Source: JASDSY01 sp041441465 (GTDB taxonomy: Bacteria; Muiribacteriota; UBA9980). Taken from it: DNA of 64,000 nucleotides. The notes under the pieces are model-generated. The model had not been told where the DNA came from and made no database searches. It was given only the letters and a program-made list of their open reading frames with translations. Below, in pieces: positions 54,175 through 64,000 of the stretch. The stretch spans positions 398,263 through 462,262 of the forward strand of contig JASDSY010000010.1 of NCBI GenBank assembly GCA_041441465.1, in the 5' to 3' direction. The translations under genes were made by a program, and so were the position numbers. The first letter of the stretch is position 1; each line of letters opens with the position of its first letter.

Positions 54175-56679
54175 TTATTCTTTAGTTTTTATTTCAAAGC
54201 TTGGAGTGTTCCAGATCTCTTTCGCATATTCGGTAATGGTCCTGTCGCTGGAAAACTTGCCCATGCGCGCTACGTTCAGGATCGACATTTCAGCCCATTT
54301 TTCCTTGTTCTTATATGTTTCGGCAACCTTATCCTGGCAGGCGCAGTAGCTTTCGAAATCCGCCAGCAATAAGTATTTATCCTGGAACAATATAGAATCG
54401 ACAAGCGGCTTGAATATGCCTGGATTTTCAGGAGTGAAAAACCCTATTTCTATAAGCCTGAATATTTCCTGCAATTCATGTGACCTTTCAAGATAAGACA
54501 TAGGATTATATCCGGCAGCTTTAATCGCGGTAACTTCATGCTCTTTCAAGCCGAATATGAATATGTTGTTATCGCCGACTTCTTCTTTGATCTCGATGTT
54601 GGCGCCGTCGAGCGTTCCTATAGTAAGCGCGCCGTTTAACGCAAATTTCATATTGCCAGTCCCTGACGCTTCAGTGCCGGCAGTCGAAATTTGTTCGGAC
54701 AGGTCGCAGGCCGGGAATATTTTTTCGGCGAGCGAAACACCGTAATTTTCAAGGAATATTACTTTAAGTTTATCGCCTATCGCAGGATCGTTATTAACGA
54801 CGTTGGCTATGCTGTTAATGAATTTAATCATTAATTTAGCCATCATGTAACCAGGCGCGGATTTACCGCCGAATATTATTGTCCTGGGCACAAAATCAGC
54901 ATTCGGATTTTTCTTGATACGGTTATAAAGCGCTATGCAATATAATGCGAGCAAAGTCTGGCGCTTATATTCGTGAATCCTCTTTACCTGTATATCGAAA
55001 AGCGAGTCGGTGTTTACTTTAACTTTATTCTTCGCCTCTATGATTTTAGCGAGACGTTCTTTGTTTGCGTGCTTAACATCGAGCCACTGTTTCTGGAAAG
55101 CTTTATCTTTAGCAAGCGGTTCTAATTTTTTAAGTTCAAAAAGATTAGTAATCCAGCCTTTACCAAGTTTCGATATGATAAGGTCCGATAGTTTCGGATT
55201 TGATTTTTCGAGCCAGCGGCGCTGTGTAACGCCGTTCGTTTTATTATTGAAACGTTCCGGGAAAAATTCGTAAAAATCTTTAAAAATGCTCTTTTTAAGG
55301 ATTTCAGTATGAAGCGCCGCGACACCGTTTATCGAATGGCTGCCAATTATCGCAAGCTGAGGCATTTTTACTTTTTTCTCGCCGCTTTCATCGATGATCG
55401 ACATTCTTTTCAGCTTGTCAAGATCGCCCGGATAGCGGTATGCTACTTCACGCAGGAAACGGTAATTTATCTCATAAATTATCTGCATATGTCTTGGCAA
55501 AAGTTTTTCCATAAGCTCGACCGGCCAAGTCTCGAGGGCTTCCGGAAGAACTGTGTGGTTGGTATAGCCGAAAGTTTTAATGCAGATATTCCATGCGTCA
55601 TTCCATTCAAGCTTTTCTTCGTCTATAAATATTCTCATTAGCTCCGGTATTGCAAGCGACGGATGGGTGTCATTAAGCTGTATCGCAATTTTATCCGAGA
55701 AATTTTTAAAATCAGGATTATGTATCTTATAACGGCGCACTATATCCTGGACCGATGCTGAAACAAAGAAGTATTGCTGTTTCAAACGCAATTCCTTACC
55801 TTCGTAGTTGTTATCGTTCGGATAAAGCACCTTTGAAATATTTTCCGTCATTACTTTTCTTTCGCAGGCGCGCATATAGCTGCCGTGGTTAAAGTAATCA
55901 AGATCGAAATCTTCCGACGCTTTCGCCGACCATAAGCGCAGCGTATTTACGGTATTATTGCCGTAGCCCGGAACCGGCACGTCATAAGGCCATGCTAAAA
56001 CTTCTTCGCCCTGGTGCCATTTTACCTTGATCCTTCCTGTATGGTCATGAGTAGTCTCGGTAGTTCCGAAGAATTTAACTTTCATGGCGCCTTCCGGGCG
56101 GGCGATTTCCCATGGATTCCCGTTAATAAGCCATTCGTCAGGTTTTTCAACCTGAAATCCGTCTATTATTTTCTGGTTAAATATGCCGTATTCATAACGT
56201 ATCCCATAACCGTGAGCGGGTATCTGAAGGGTAGCCATCGAATCGAGAAAACATGCGGCAAGTCTTCCGAGACCGCCGTTGCCAAGTCCGGCGTCGCGTT
56301 CTTCTTCGTTCAATTCCTCGATATCATAACCGAGTTCTTTCATGGCCCGAGCGCTGGCGTCATATATTCCGAGGTTTATCAAGCTGTTTGTGAGGGTACG
56401 TCCCATCAAAAATTCGAGTGAAAGATAATAAACTCTTTTTACATTATTCAAATGGTACGCCTGCTGAGTGCGTATCCAGCCGTCGATCAGGCGGCTTCTT
56501 GCCGTAAAAGCAAGGCTTAAATAACGGTCTAAGTTCGTTGCGGTATATTGGTCTTTTGCAAGAAAATACTCAATATTGTAAAGAAATGACTTCTTCAGCG
56601 ATTCTACGTCCTTATTTGTATTAAGACAATCGCCTTTCGCTTCGGCACTTGAGAGAGCTTTTTTTTCTTTTGTAGTCAT
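54175..56679 (-). CDS. glgP: glycogen/alpha-glucan phosphorylase
   Basis: The ATG at 56679 (MTTKEKKAL) has a GAAGGG SD and gives 834 aa. This is the usual length for GT35 phosphorylases, which release glucose 1-phosphate from glycogen or maltodextrins. Conserved blocks: EERDAGLGNGGLGRLAACFLDS, NDTHPSLAIPELMR, FDIQVKRIHEYKRQ and the pyridoxal-phosphate lysine segment EASGTGNMKFALNGALTIGT. No other glycogen gene lies nearby. It has a consensus promoter at 56789-56817 and a strong terminator. Confidence 0.96.
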   Translation of the reverse strand: MTTKEKKALSSAEAKGDCLNTNKDVESLKKSFLYNIEYFLAKDQYTATNLDRYLSLAFTARSRLIDGWIRTQQAYHLNNVKRVYYLSLEFLMGRTLTNSLINLGIYDASARAMKELGYDIEELNEEERDAGLGNGGLGRLAACFLDSMATLQIPAHGYGIRYEYGIFNQKIIDGFQVEKPDEWLINGNPWEIARPEGAMKVKFFGTTETTHDHTGRIKVKWHQGEEVLAWPYDVPVPGYGNNTVNTLRLWSAKASEDFDLDYFNHGSYMRACERKVMTENISKVLYPNDNNYEGKELRLKQQYFFVSASVQDIVRRYKIHNPDFKNFSDKIAIQLNDTHPSLAIPELMRIFIDEEKLEWNDAWNICIKTFGYTNHTVLPEALETWPVELMEKLLPRHMQIIYEINYRFLREVAYRYPGDLDKLKRMSIIDESGEKKVKMPQLAIIGSHSINGVAALHTEILKKSIFKDFYEFFPERFNNKTNGVTQRRWLEKSNPKLSDLIISKLGKGWITNLFELKKLEPLAKDKAFQKQWLDVKHANKERLAKIIEAKNKVKVNTDSLFDIQVKRIHEYKRQTLLALYCIALYNRIKKNPNADFVPRTIIFGGKSAPGYMMAKLMIKFINSIANVVNNDPAIGDKLKVIFLENYGVSLAEKIFPACDLSEQISTAGTEASGTGNMKFALNGALTIGTLDGANIEIKEEVGDNNIFIFGLKEHEVTAIKAAGYNPMSYLERSHELQEIFRLIEIGFFTPENPGIFKPLVDSILFQDKYLLLADFESYCACQDKVAETYKNKEKWAEMSILNVARMGKFSSDRTITEYAKEIWNTPSFEIKTKE

Positions 56680-56788
56680 TATACACCCTTCCATTATTTT
56701 GATTTGTTAAAATTAAACCGGTTCACACTATATTACAAACAACAATGTTTCGTGTTTTAAAAGTGCAAGCCGGCTGAAAATTTACGTT

Positions 56789-56817
56789 ATTATACTTTAT
56801 TTAGACTTATTTGTCAA
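56789..56817 (-). promoter_or_regulatory. consensus sigma70 promoter of glgP
   Basis: On the minus strand: TTGACA (56817-56812), a 17-bp spacer and TATAAT (56794-56789), a perfect consensus. It gives a 5' leader of about 100 nt. Confidence 0.8.
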
Positions 56818-56950
56818 TATTGAATTAAATTCGCCCAAAATTAAACCCTTTTAGTGATTAAATCAATTTTTGTTATTTTAATATGCTTTTTTAAATGTAT
56901 GCTTTTTTTTACTCCGTTATATTACACTCTCAAATTATAAAATACCATTT

Positions 56951-58333
56951 TTACTGCTGTGCCGGCGGAGCGTAATTAAGAAGTTTATAAAGCCAGAAGC
57001 AAAGTCCGGCTACAAGCAGTGTAATTATTACGATAAGCAGCGTTTTTTCGAGCTCGCCTTTTTTGTCTGCCGATACGACTTCCTTGACATTTTCATTATT
57101 TTTCACAAGCGAAGGCGCCATTACCTGTTTATATGGCTTCTTATACCAATTTCCCTCGTTAAGAAAATTTTTTATATCATAATCAGGAGCGGCAATTTTA
57201 TCATGCCCGAAATATAAGCCAAGCGCCGATGCGTCGTTAAGCGCTATAAAATATAAATTCTGCGCCACATACTCAAAATTTATGGAATTAATAGAAAGCG
57301 GCGGGTTATTTTTATTCTCAATCACGAATTTATAGTAATTATGCTTTGGTGATGAATAGCGAATATGGTTTTTAGCATTCCTCAGTTCGTCCGGATAATT
57401 AAAAAGTATGCTCTGGCACAAGTACTGATATGAATTTTCAACGCCGGTTTCGCTGGAATATACAGTTATTTTCCTGTAGTAATAGGAATTTGAAATATTG
57501 AAGCTTATTTTTTCAAAAGGCAAAGCCGCCCTTACGATAATTACCGTATCGTTATTTTTAGCTACCGCCGCATTAAAATCCGAAAAGTCCTTGTTCTGAT
57601 AAATTACCGTTTTCCCTTTAAATTTCTGAAAATTAGTACGGCCGGTAATTGAATTAATTTTTAATTTCTCATTCTTTAACTTATTAACACTGAAATCAAG
57701 GCCTTCGTACTTTAAATTGATTGATTTCTGTTCGGTATTCGAAAGCGGGGTCGTATCTATAATCTGGATTTTATAAAAATTTAATTTACCGTCAGGGCAA
57801 TTAATCAGGGTTTTTCTGTAATCAACCTGCGATGAAAAATCATAAATATTGTCTTCGCTCAATTTAACCCAATTTTTCAAATCATTTGCGCCAAAAAGTA
57901 TTATATTCTTTTTAAAATCCTGATTAGGCGTCGATAATTCAATACATTCGATAGGCTTATGGCCGTCCGGAAGCGAAAGTACGAGTGTAGCCGCATTCGT
58001 TTCGTCAACATATTCCTTTATAGGCATATCATAATTCTGGATCGATTCCGCCGGAATTTGATTGTCGATTATCACATACGGCACTTCCGATTTGGTTTGA
58101 GGATCGATGATACGGATATCACGGCATTCAGGCATACACTTTTCAATAATTTCAGTGTTTAGCGGCACCTGATAAATAGTATCTTTAATGAAATCATTTT
58201 TCAATTCGACGCTGTAACGAAATTCCGCCGGATCATTCGCCGCATGAACAGCTGAAACATTTATAAATGAACAAATGGAAATAACTGCAAACAGACTAAA
58301 TAATACGATTATATTTTTATTCAGCATAAACAT
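56951..58333 (-). CDS. DUF3999-like secreted membrane-anchored protein
   Basis: The ATG at 58333 directly follows the stop of the DUF2339 gene, with GAGGT upstream, and gives 460 aa. There is a signal peptide (residues about 6-32, ending VHAAND). The start of the mature part (PAEFRYSVELKND) is typical of DUF3999. One transmembrane helix lies near the C-terminus (about 432-453, TLLIVIITLLVAGLCFWLYK). The bulk is beta-rich. In many bacteria DUF3999 and DUF2339 genes sit side by side as here. The function is unknown. Confidence 0.8.
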   Translation of the reverse strand: MFMLNKNIIVLFSLFAVISICSFINVSAVHAANDPAEFRYSVELKNDFIKDTIYQVPLNTEIIEKCMPECRDIRIIDPQTKSEVPYVIIDNQIPAESIQNYDMPIKEYVDETNAATLVLSLPDGHKPIECIELSTPNQDFKKNIILFGANDLKNWVKLSEDNIYDFSSQVDYRKTLINCPDGKLNFYKIQIIDTTPLSNTEQKSINLKYEGLDFSVNKLKNEKLKINSITGRTNFQKFKGKTVIYQNKDFSDFNAAVAKNNDTVIIVRAALPFEKISFNISNSYYYRKITVYSSETGVENSYQYLCQSILFNYPDELRNAKNHIRYSSPKHNYYKFVIENKNNPPLSINSINFEYVAQNLYFIALNDASALGLYFGHDKIAAPDYDIKNFLNEGNWYKKPYKQVMAPSLVKNNENVKEVVSADKKGELEKTLLIVIITLLVAGLCFWLYKLLNYAPPAQQ

Positions 58334-58334
58334 A

Positions 58335-60584
58335 TCAATACCTCTTTTGATTTTCATTATTTTTATCTTCACCTGACAGCGCGCTCATTATTTGTGTTTT
58401 AAACTTATAATAAAGGAACGACGCGATTATCAATATAAAACCCAGCACCATAAACGAGAATATCCTGTAAGGCGTCGAAGCGTTAGCCATATCATAAAAG
58501 AAAACCTTTATGATCGTAACACCGAATAAGCCAAGAGCGGCTTTTCTGAGTGTATAATTATTTTTAGCAAATCCAAGCCCCATGAAACATATTGAAAATA
58601 TAGTCCATAATACCGAAACAGCCGCAAATTTAGCTTTCGGCAGATATTCATAGAAAAAAGCTGAAGTTTCAATATTGCAGACAATAAAGAGGACTATGCT
58701 CCACATAGTGAAAATAAGCGCGCTGTCCTTCACCTCGGCGCTGAAAGTAAACTGCGAAAAAGATTTACGCGCCATTGAACCCGTAAAATAAGACACGCAA
58801 AGCAGCAATATCGTCGTGATATAACGTTCGACAATCAGATAATTATAATTATTAGGCACAAAAGCAAGGTGGTCAAGCGACAATTTAAATATTTCAGTGT
58901 AATCGTAGAATAGAAATTTTAGCGTGACGATTATAAACAGAACGTATGAACTTGTTAAAACGCTTCCGCGCTCGAGTTTTTGAGAGATATAAAACAATAT
59001 GAACGCCTGCGCCGCCCAGAATATCGTTATATAGTGACCCGAAAAAATTATCGGGACGGTTATTATTAAAAATAAAGCTGCCTGCGCGATGAAAACGGTA
59101 AACGCTTCCTGCTTGTGCATCTGCTTTTTAAGCATATACGAAGCCATGCCGAGATAAATCACAGCATAAATTACGCTGACGACGCCGACCCATTCCTTGC
59201 CGGCGTAGGCATTAATAATCATGTAATTTAATCCGAATGAAAGAAAAGCGTTAATAGCTATTATTTTAAAACTTTCCACCATATCGTTCGAGCGTGTTCT
59301 CATATCATAAACAAAAGGCGCGAAACAATATATCAAATGAAACAAATTCAGGTATAATACGGCCGGCCAGAATTTTTCCTGATTGTAATGATGTGAATAC
59401 CAGCCGAAATAAAGCAGGTAAGTGAACGCGAACCCGAGCGTATTAAGCAGATCCCACTTTTTATAAAACGACAGGCAAAAAATACCAATATTCAATAAGC
59501 TCATATATGTCATAAGCCCGTAAACATTATCTTTACCTGTGCTCAAGAGTATCGGCGTCAAAAAGCCGCCGATAATACCTATTACAGCTAATCCTTTGGT
59601 ATCGTGATGGACCGCCAGCACGCCCGCTAGAAGCGTTACCACTATCATTATTATAAATGACAGGTACTGGTCGATCAACTGCGGCGTATAAAGCGCGAAT
59701 CCAGCGAATGCCGCGAAATAAAGAGTCGCTATGCCGCCGCCTATAAGGTAAAGTCCATAATTATCATAACCGTAGTTTTTGAGCTTTGAACCGCTGACTA
59801 AAAAAGCCGCGCCGAGAAGGTAAGCGAGCGCCACCTGGCCGGCCGGGCCTATCCAATTCTGGTCAAACGAGTATTTCAAGAAATACCCGACGCCGAATAA
59901 TACTATTACAATACCTGCCACAAGAAGCCATTTCTGGCCAAGCGCAAGCTCGAAGTTCACGTCTTCAGAATTTCCGGGCGAAACATTAAAATTTCCGGCA
60001 CTAAAACCGGCTCCCTGTTTCGCGATTCCCGGGGAGGCCGGCGAAGCCGGTTTTTTCACAGTATTAAAAGCGCTCTTTTTCTGAGCCGCTATGTCATGAA
60101 TAGAAGTTGAAGGCTTTTCAACCGAAGCTCCAAGCGCTTTAATTTCATCATGCGTGTCGGCGGGTTGAGTCGAAACGGTTTCCGAATTTCCCATGCCGCT
60201 TTTTTCTGACACAGCATTTACGGTATCTTTATTTAATTTATTATCAGAAGTTTCAATTTTCTCGATCGAATCTTCCGAGTTTTGAGGCATAAATTCAGAT
60301 TTAAAAGGCTTCACGGTTTGCGTCGTAATATCATTGTCAGCAACCTGCATATCAGCGGCTTTCATGTCATTTGAAATAAAATTTTCATATTCCTCAAATT
60401 GAGATGATATTTTTAAAAAGCGCGAATCGAAATTTTCCTTTACCGCCTTTAAATTGTTAAGTTCATTTTTTAAATTAAAATAAAATCTTATTTTTTGAGA
60501 GATTTCAGATGAAAATTCAAAACCGCATTCAGGGCAATTTGTAGTTATATAAGAAATCTTATTACTGCACCGCGGACATTTCAT
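58335..60584 (-). CDS. DUF2339 polytopic membrane protein with zinc ribbon
   Basis: A 749-aa protein. The N-terminus is a zinc ribbon (Cys 3, 6, 17 and 20: CPRCSNK, CPEC). A coiled-coil and a low-complexity linker follow (to about 200). Then come about 18-20 hydrophobic helices, beginning ELALGQKWLLVAGIVIVLFG with the family's GVGYFLKYSFDQNWIGP block. It is coupled to the downstream DUF3999 gene, where the stop and start are 1 bp apart. The role of the pair is unknown; the arrangement suggests a membrane-bound complex. Confidence 0.88.
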   Translation of the reverse strand: MKCPRCSNKISYITTNCPECGFEFSSEISQKIRFYFNLKNELNNLKAVKENFDSRFLKISSQFEEYENFISNDMKAADMQVADNDITTQTVKPFKSEFMPQNSEDSIEKIETSDNKLNKDTVNAVSEKSGMGNSETVSTQPADTHDEIKALGASVEKPSTSIHDIAAQKKSAFNTVKKPASPASPGIAKQGAGFSAGNFNVSPGNSEDVNFELALGQKWLLVAGIVIVLFGVGYFLKYSFDQNWIGPAGQVALAYLLGAAFLVSGSKLKNYGYDNYGLYLIGGGIATLYFAAFAGFALYTPQLIDQYLSFIIMIVVTLLAGVLAVHHDTKGLAVIGIIGGFLTPILLSTGKDNVYGLMTYMSLLNIGIFCLSFYKKWDLLNTLGFAFTYLLYFGWYSHHYNQEKFWPAVLYLNLFHLIYCFAPFVYDMRTRSNDMVESFKIIAINAFLSFGLNYMIINAYAGKEWVGVVSVIYAVIYLGMASYMLKKQMHKQEAFTVFIAQAALFLIITVPIIFSGHYITIFWAAQAFILFYISQKLERGSVLTSSYVLFIIVTLKFLFYDYTEIFKLSLDHLAFVPNNYNYLIVERYITTILLLCVSYFTGSMARKSFSQFTFSAEVKDSALIFTMWSIVLFIVCNIETSAFFYEYLPKAKFAAVSVLWTIFSICFMGLGFAKNNYTLRKAALGLFGVTIIKVFFYDMANASTPYRIFSFMVLGFILIIASFLYYKFKTQIMSALSGEDKNNENQKRY

Positions 60585-60738
60585 AATTACACTCCAAAAC
60601 TTAAAAACTGTTTTTTAAACTTCATAATTTTAACGGTTATTTTTTTATTAAATTTTTGCGTTTAATTTTTGATTTTTTTAATTGAATAAATAATAATAAC
60701 AAAGAAAAATTTCACAATTAAAAGAGTTATAAAAGACT

Positions 60739-60761
60739 ATGGGGGCCTTTAAAGCCCCCAT
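60739..60761 (-). terminator. terminator hairpin after the chemoreceptor fragment
   Basis: ATGGGGGC pairs with GCCCCCAT with a 7-nt loop. On the minus strand a T-rich stretch follows after a few bases. Confidence 0.7.
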
Positions 60762-60784
60762 CGATATTCCAATATGTTATTTTT

Positions 60785-61555
60785 TTATTTTTTTATTTTC
60801 TTTAACGGTGTTTTAGTGATTTTAGTTTCGTGGGTTACAGCGACGTTATTGAATTTTAAATCGGACTTATCGATTTTTCCGATTTTAAAGCTTTCAACAA
60901 GCATTTTAAGCGATTCAGCCTGTCCGGTAAGTTCTTCAGCCGATGAGGCCATTTCTTCTGAAGCGCCTGCATTTTCTTCGGTAATCGAAGCTACGTTTTC
61001 AACAGCCTTAGCCACTTCGTTAGCCGTCGAGCTCTGTTCCTTGGTAGCGGTCGAAATTTGCTCGATCGCCGAAGCTGTTTTTTCAACGCCAAGTAATATT
61101 CTCTTCAACGCTTCTCCGGCCTGTTCCGAAAGTTTCATGCCTTCGGTAACTCTCGTCGTCGATTCGCGGATCAAGTTCGTAATTTCTTTAGCCGCAGTGG
61201 ATGAGCGTTCAGCGAGCTTTCTGACTTCGTCCGCAACTACGGCGAAGCCCATACCGTGTTCGCCGGCGCGCGCAGCTTCAATCGCAGCGTTAAGAGCGAG
61301 CAAATTGGTCTGGTCGGCAATTTCACTTATAACGCCGATTATTTCAGAAATCTGTTCGGATGAACGATTGATCAGTTTCATGGCTTCTACCGAGGTGTTT
61401 ACAGCCATGCCGCCGTCGTTAGCTTCTTTCTTGGTATCTGTAGCCATTTCATTAGCTTTCTGGGCCGAGCCGGCTATATCGTTAATCGAGCTCGTAAGCT
61501 CCTCGACCGACGCCGATATTTCTTCTACTGTCGAAGACTGGTTTTGAGCGCCTTC
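60785..61555 (-). CDS. methyl-accepting chemotaxis protein, C-terminal signalling part (cut by gap)
   Basis: The frame is open from the gap edge at 61555 and the true start lies beyond it. The visible 256 residues have the conserved hairpin-tip motif (IGVISEIADQTNLLALNAAIEAARAGEHG), which binds CheA/CheW, plus heptads on both sides. Methylation-type Glu/Gln pairs lie in the adaptation helices (SSTVEEISASVEEL; ASSAEELTGQAESL). The sensor and membrane part is unknown. A hairpin terminator follows. Confidence 0.9.
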   Translation of the reverse strand, partial: EGAQNQSSTVEEISASVEELTSSINDIAGSAQKANEMATDTKKEANDGGMAVNTSVEAMKLINRSSEQISEIIGVISEIADQTNLLALNAAIEAARAGEHGMGFAVVADEVRKLAERSSTAAKEITNLIRESTTRVTEGMKLSEQAGEALKRILLGVEKTASAIEQISTATKEQSSTANEVAKAVENVASITEENAGASEEMASSAEELTGQAESLKMLVESFKIGKIDKSDLKFNNVAVTHETKITKTPLKKIKK

Positions 61556-61655
61556 NNNNNNNNNNNNNNNNNNNNNNNNNNNNNNNNNNNNNNNNNNNNN
61601 NNNNNNNNNNNNNNNNNNNNNNNNNNNNNNNNNNNNNNNNNNNNNNNNNNNNNNN
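61556..61655. other. assembly gap (100 N)
   Basis: Exactly 100 undetermined bases, a standard placeholder of unknown real size. It truncates the chemoreceptor gene and may hide its sensor domain and part of the upstream region. Confidence 0.98.
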
Positions 61656-61779
61656 TATTATATTATTTTTTTTTGCCGATGTCAATATTCAAAAAATTAA
61701 ATATTTTTATATTTATTTTTATTCTAAAATGCTGTATAATTAATGAAAAACAAAAAAATATAAAGTCGGAGGGGTAGTA

Positions 61780-63606
61780 ATGGCAAAAAAAAATATTAAA
61801 AAAAATGATGCAAATTCTCTTACATGGGACCTCGGCAACGTTTACAGCGGAATGGAATCAGCTGATTTCGTTAGAGACTGGAAAAAGCTTGTCAAACTGC
61901 TTAGCAGCATCGAATTATATTTTAAGGATAATAATATAAAAAAATCTGAAAAAGCTCCTGCGGTGACTGAAAAGACAGCCGCAGTAATAGGCCATGCCGT
62001 TGAAATGTTAAATACCGCAATAAGCATGTATATGACAATGGAATCCTATATATATTCGTATTACTCCACCGATTCCTACAACACTCTCGCATCCAAAAAG
62101 ATATCGGAAATCGAACAATTATCGGTTAAAATAAGCAATCTCGACATAATATTCAAAGGATATATAGGAAGTCTCGGAAAAAATATAAGCAAGCTGGTCA
62201 AATCCGACAGCATATTGAAAGAGCATGAATTTTTCCTTTACGAAACCGCTGAGCAGAGCAAATTTATGATGAGCGAAGCGGAAGAGAAACTAGCCAGCGA
62301 ACTTTCATTAAGCGGCGGGCAGGCTTTCGGTAAATTACAGGGCGTTTTAACGTCACAATTAAAAACCGCAGTAAAAATAAAAAATAAAATTGAAGAGATG
62401 CCGATCACCAAGATTAGAAATATGGCTTATGACCGGGACGAAAAAATCAGGAAAGCCGGTTATGAAGCTGAAATGAAGGGCTGGGCTGCGCTCGGCAGCG
62501 CAGTGGCCGCGTCATTAAACGGAGTCAAAGGCCACAACATCACGTTAAACATACGCCGCGGCCGCAAGGACGGAATCGAGTCGTCGCTCGACAATAACCG
62601 CATCGACCGTAAAACCTTGGATGCAATGTTAATGGCAATGCGCGAATCATTCCCGACATTCCGTAAATATTTCAAAAAAAAAGCTGAACGCTTCGGGCAA
62701 AAGGCTTTGCCGTGGTGGAACCTTCTGGCGCCGGTCGGCAAATCGAACAAAACTTATACATACCCTGAAGCATGCGACTTCATAGTAAAAAATTTCAGCG
62801 AATTTTCGGCAGAACTTGGCAATTTCGCAAGACATGCCTTTGAAAACCGCTGGATAGACGTCGAACCGCGCGACGGCAAACGCGGCGGCGCATTCTGCAT
62901 GGAAGTGCCGGGCGTCGAAGAATCGAGAATTTTATGCAATTTCGACGGCTCGCTCGACCAGGTTTCGACGATCGCACACGAGCTTGGCCACGCTTTCCAT
63001 AATTACTGCCAGAAAGGCCTTACAGTTCTTCAAAAGAGCACGCCGATGACGCTTGCCGAAACCGCATCGATTTTTTGCGAGACAATCGTCACGAACGCGG
63101 CATTAAAAGAAGCGGACGCGAAAGAAAAACTTTCTATACTCGAAACGCAGCTTATAAATGAAAGCCAGGTAATAGTCGACATCTACTCGAGATTTTTATT
63201 CGAGCAGGAAGTTTTTGAACGCCGCGAAAAATCAGAACTTGCGCCTGAAGAATTATGCGAAATAATGGTTAAGGCGCAGAAAGAATGTTATGGCAGCGGC
63301 CTTGATCATAAATACCTGCATCCTTACATGTGGGTTTTAAAACCGCACTATTATTCGCCCGGCGCCGCTTTTTACAATTACCCTTACGCTTTCGGCCTGC
63401 TTTTTTCGCTCGGGCTTTATAAAATATACGAAGCTGAAGGCGGTAAAAAATTCGTTCCGCGCTACAAGGAATTGCTGCGCTCAACCGGCCAGTTTAAAGC
63501 CGCCGACCTCACAAAAAAATTCGGCATCGATATCACCACGCCTGATTTCTGGCGTGCAAGCCTTAAAATATCAGAAGACCACGTTAAGCAATATCTGAAA
63601 TATTAA
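61780..63606 (+). CDS. M3-family oligoendopeptidase (PepF-like)
   Basis: A 608-aa cytoplasmic zinc peptidase that cleaves short peptides. The zinc motif HELGH is at about residues 400-404 (STIAHELGHAFHNYC), with the third ligand Glu in MTLAETASIFCE. The N-terminal helical half (TWDLGNVYSGM, EKLASELSLSGGQAFGKLQG) and the C-terminal YYSPGAAFYNYPYAFG block are typical of the family. GGAGGGG lies before the ATG, and TATAAT at 61735-61740 is a likely -10. A terminator follows at 63702-63756. Confidence 0.94.
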   Translation: MAKKNIKKNDANSLTWDLGNVYSGMESADFVRDWKKLVKLLSSIELYFKDNNIKKSEKAPAVTEKTAAVIGHAVEMLNTAISMYMTMESYIYSYYSTDSYNTLASKKISEIEQLSVKISNLDIIFKGYIGSLGKNISKLVKSDSILKEHEFFLYETAEQSKFMMSEAEEKLASELSLSGGQAFGKLQGVLTSQLKTAVKIKNKIEEMPITKIRNMAYDRDEKIRKAGYEAEMKGWAALGSAVAASLNGVKGHNITLNIRRGRKDGIESSLDNNRIDRKTLDAMLMAMRESFPTFRKYFKKKAERFGQKALPWWNLLAPVGKSNKTYTYPEACDFIVKNFSEFSAELGNFARHAFENRWIDVEPRDGKRGGAFCMEVPGVEESRILCNFDGSLDQVSTIAHELGHAFHNYCQKGLTVLQKSTPMTLAETASIFCETIVTNAALKEADAKEKLSILETQLINESQVIVDIYSRFLFEQEVFERREKSELAPEELCEIMVKAQKECYGSGLDHKYLHPYMWVLKPHYYSPGAAFYNYPYAFGLLFSLGLYKIYEAEGGKKFVPRYKELLRSTGQFKAADLTKKFGIDITTPDFWRASLKISEDHVKQYLKY

Positions 63607-63701
63607 ATATAGCATAAGCATTTTAATACCAAAAATATAAAAACCATTATAATGTTTATAAGTATCATAATAGGCCAAGTTTTCAAGAAATGATAATATT
63701 C

Positions 63702-63756
63702 AACGGTATCGCTGCTAACTAAGGAAAGATATTCCTTTAATGTCAGCGATACCGTT
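63702..63756 (+). terminator. Rho-independent terminator after the M3 peptidase gene
   Basis: A 13-bp outer stem, AACGGTATCGCTG and its complement, with an inner AAAGG/CCTTT stem, followed by a T-rich run. From here to 64000 nothing further is recognised. Confidence 0.85.
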
Positions 63757-64000
63757 TTATTTACATATTTTAAACTGCCATTTTTTTTAGCAAAACTGGT
63801 ATTTAAATTTTTTAATTTCGAAACCCACTTTGCGCTTTGTTACTCAAAAATACAATACATTTGTAAGCGTAATCATGATTTAATTTTATTGGATTTAAAC
63901 AAACATCTTACATGAAAATATCAAAACCTGGCAATGCAGATATTTACTAAATAAAATCAAAAACCATTTATAAAAACGACCTTTTTTCGAGATAATTTAA

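Noticed and set aside
60774..61547. 257-aa Ser/Ala-rich frame opposite the chemoreceptor
   Set aside because: It is the complement of the MCP hairpin, which matches its family strongly on the minus strand.
1..64000. CRISPR arrays, tRNA or rRNA genes, insertion sequences and prophage genes
   Set aside because: None found. No regularly spaced repeats, transposase motifs, integrase or phage structural genes, and no cloverleaf I could fold by eye.

Overview
The window is a low-GC bacterial contig with short intergenic gaps, many TTG and GTG starts that follow good Shine-Dalgarno sequences, and sigma70-like promoters (TTGnnn-N17-TATAAT). No tRNA, rRNA, CRISPR array or transposase is visible. A TolC-type outer-membrane protein, an HlyD-type adaptor and a predicted beta-barrel protein indicate a two-membrane (Gram-negative-type) envelope. 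A putative tungsten aldehyde:ferredoxin oxidoreductase with a polyferredoxin points to anaerobic metabolism. The many uncharacterised secreted, repeat-rich proteins suggest a poorly sampled lineage; candidate phyla such as Wallbacteria or Riflebacteria are only a guess. A run of 100 N at 61556-61655 is a scaffold gap.

Layout. (1) 0.1-5.7 kb: an ECF sigma factor, an anti-sigma/HTH fusion and a degenerate GspF-GspE fusion ATPase form one operon. An unknown 356-aa protein and a beta-helix membrane protein follow. (2) 6-12 kb: two secreted proteins (one a stand-alone CHASE2 domain), a Ski2-like helicase and a secreted DUF4105-like protein. (3) 12.2-28.5 kb: the most interesting region. Three small precursor peptides end their leaders in VAGG (two are Nif11-like). 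They sit with an ECF sigma factor, an HExxH protein, a TolC-like channel, an HlyD adaptor, a C39-peptidase ABC exporter, a second NHLM-type ABC transporter, an alpha/beta hydrolase, a FlxA-like coiled-coil protein, a degenerate nucleotidyl cyclase and a secreted C39-like peptidase. No known RiPP maturase (LanM, radical SAM, YcaO, nitrile hydratase) is present. (4) 29-37 kb: a coiled-coil/TPR pair, proC, the AOR pair, two overlapping pilin-like paralogues and an ankyrin protein. (5) 37-47 kb, minus strand: a housekeeping block with DUF512 radical SAM, der, plsY, gpsA, a DUF4127 protein, a PHP phosphatase, a universal stress protein and prmA. (6) 47-60.6 kb, minus strand: a HEAT-repeat protein, a 41-aa membrane protein, an FmdB-like zinc ribbon, a 972-aa metallopeptidase/propeller/barrel protein, glycogen phosphorylase and a DUF3999/DUF2339 pair. 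(7) 60.8-63.6 kb: a chemoreceptor fragment cut by the gap, and an M3 oligopeptidase.

How the parts fit. Region 3 can supply a full trans-envelope route for peptide export. The leaders would be cut after Gly-Gly by the transporter's C39 domain, then pass through the HlyD adaptor and the TolC-like channel. Expression may depend on the cluster's own ECF sigma factor. A dispersed repeat of about 112 bp occurs once just upstream of that sigma gene's promoter and once, inverted, 9 kb away at 5.9 kb.
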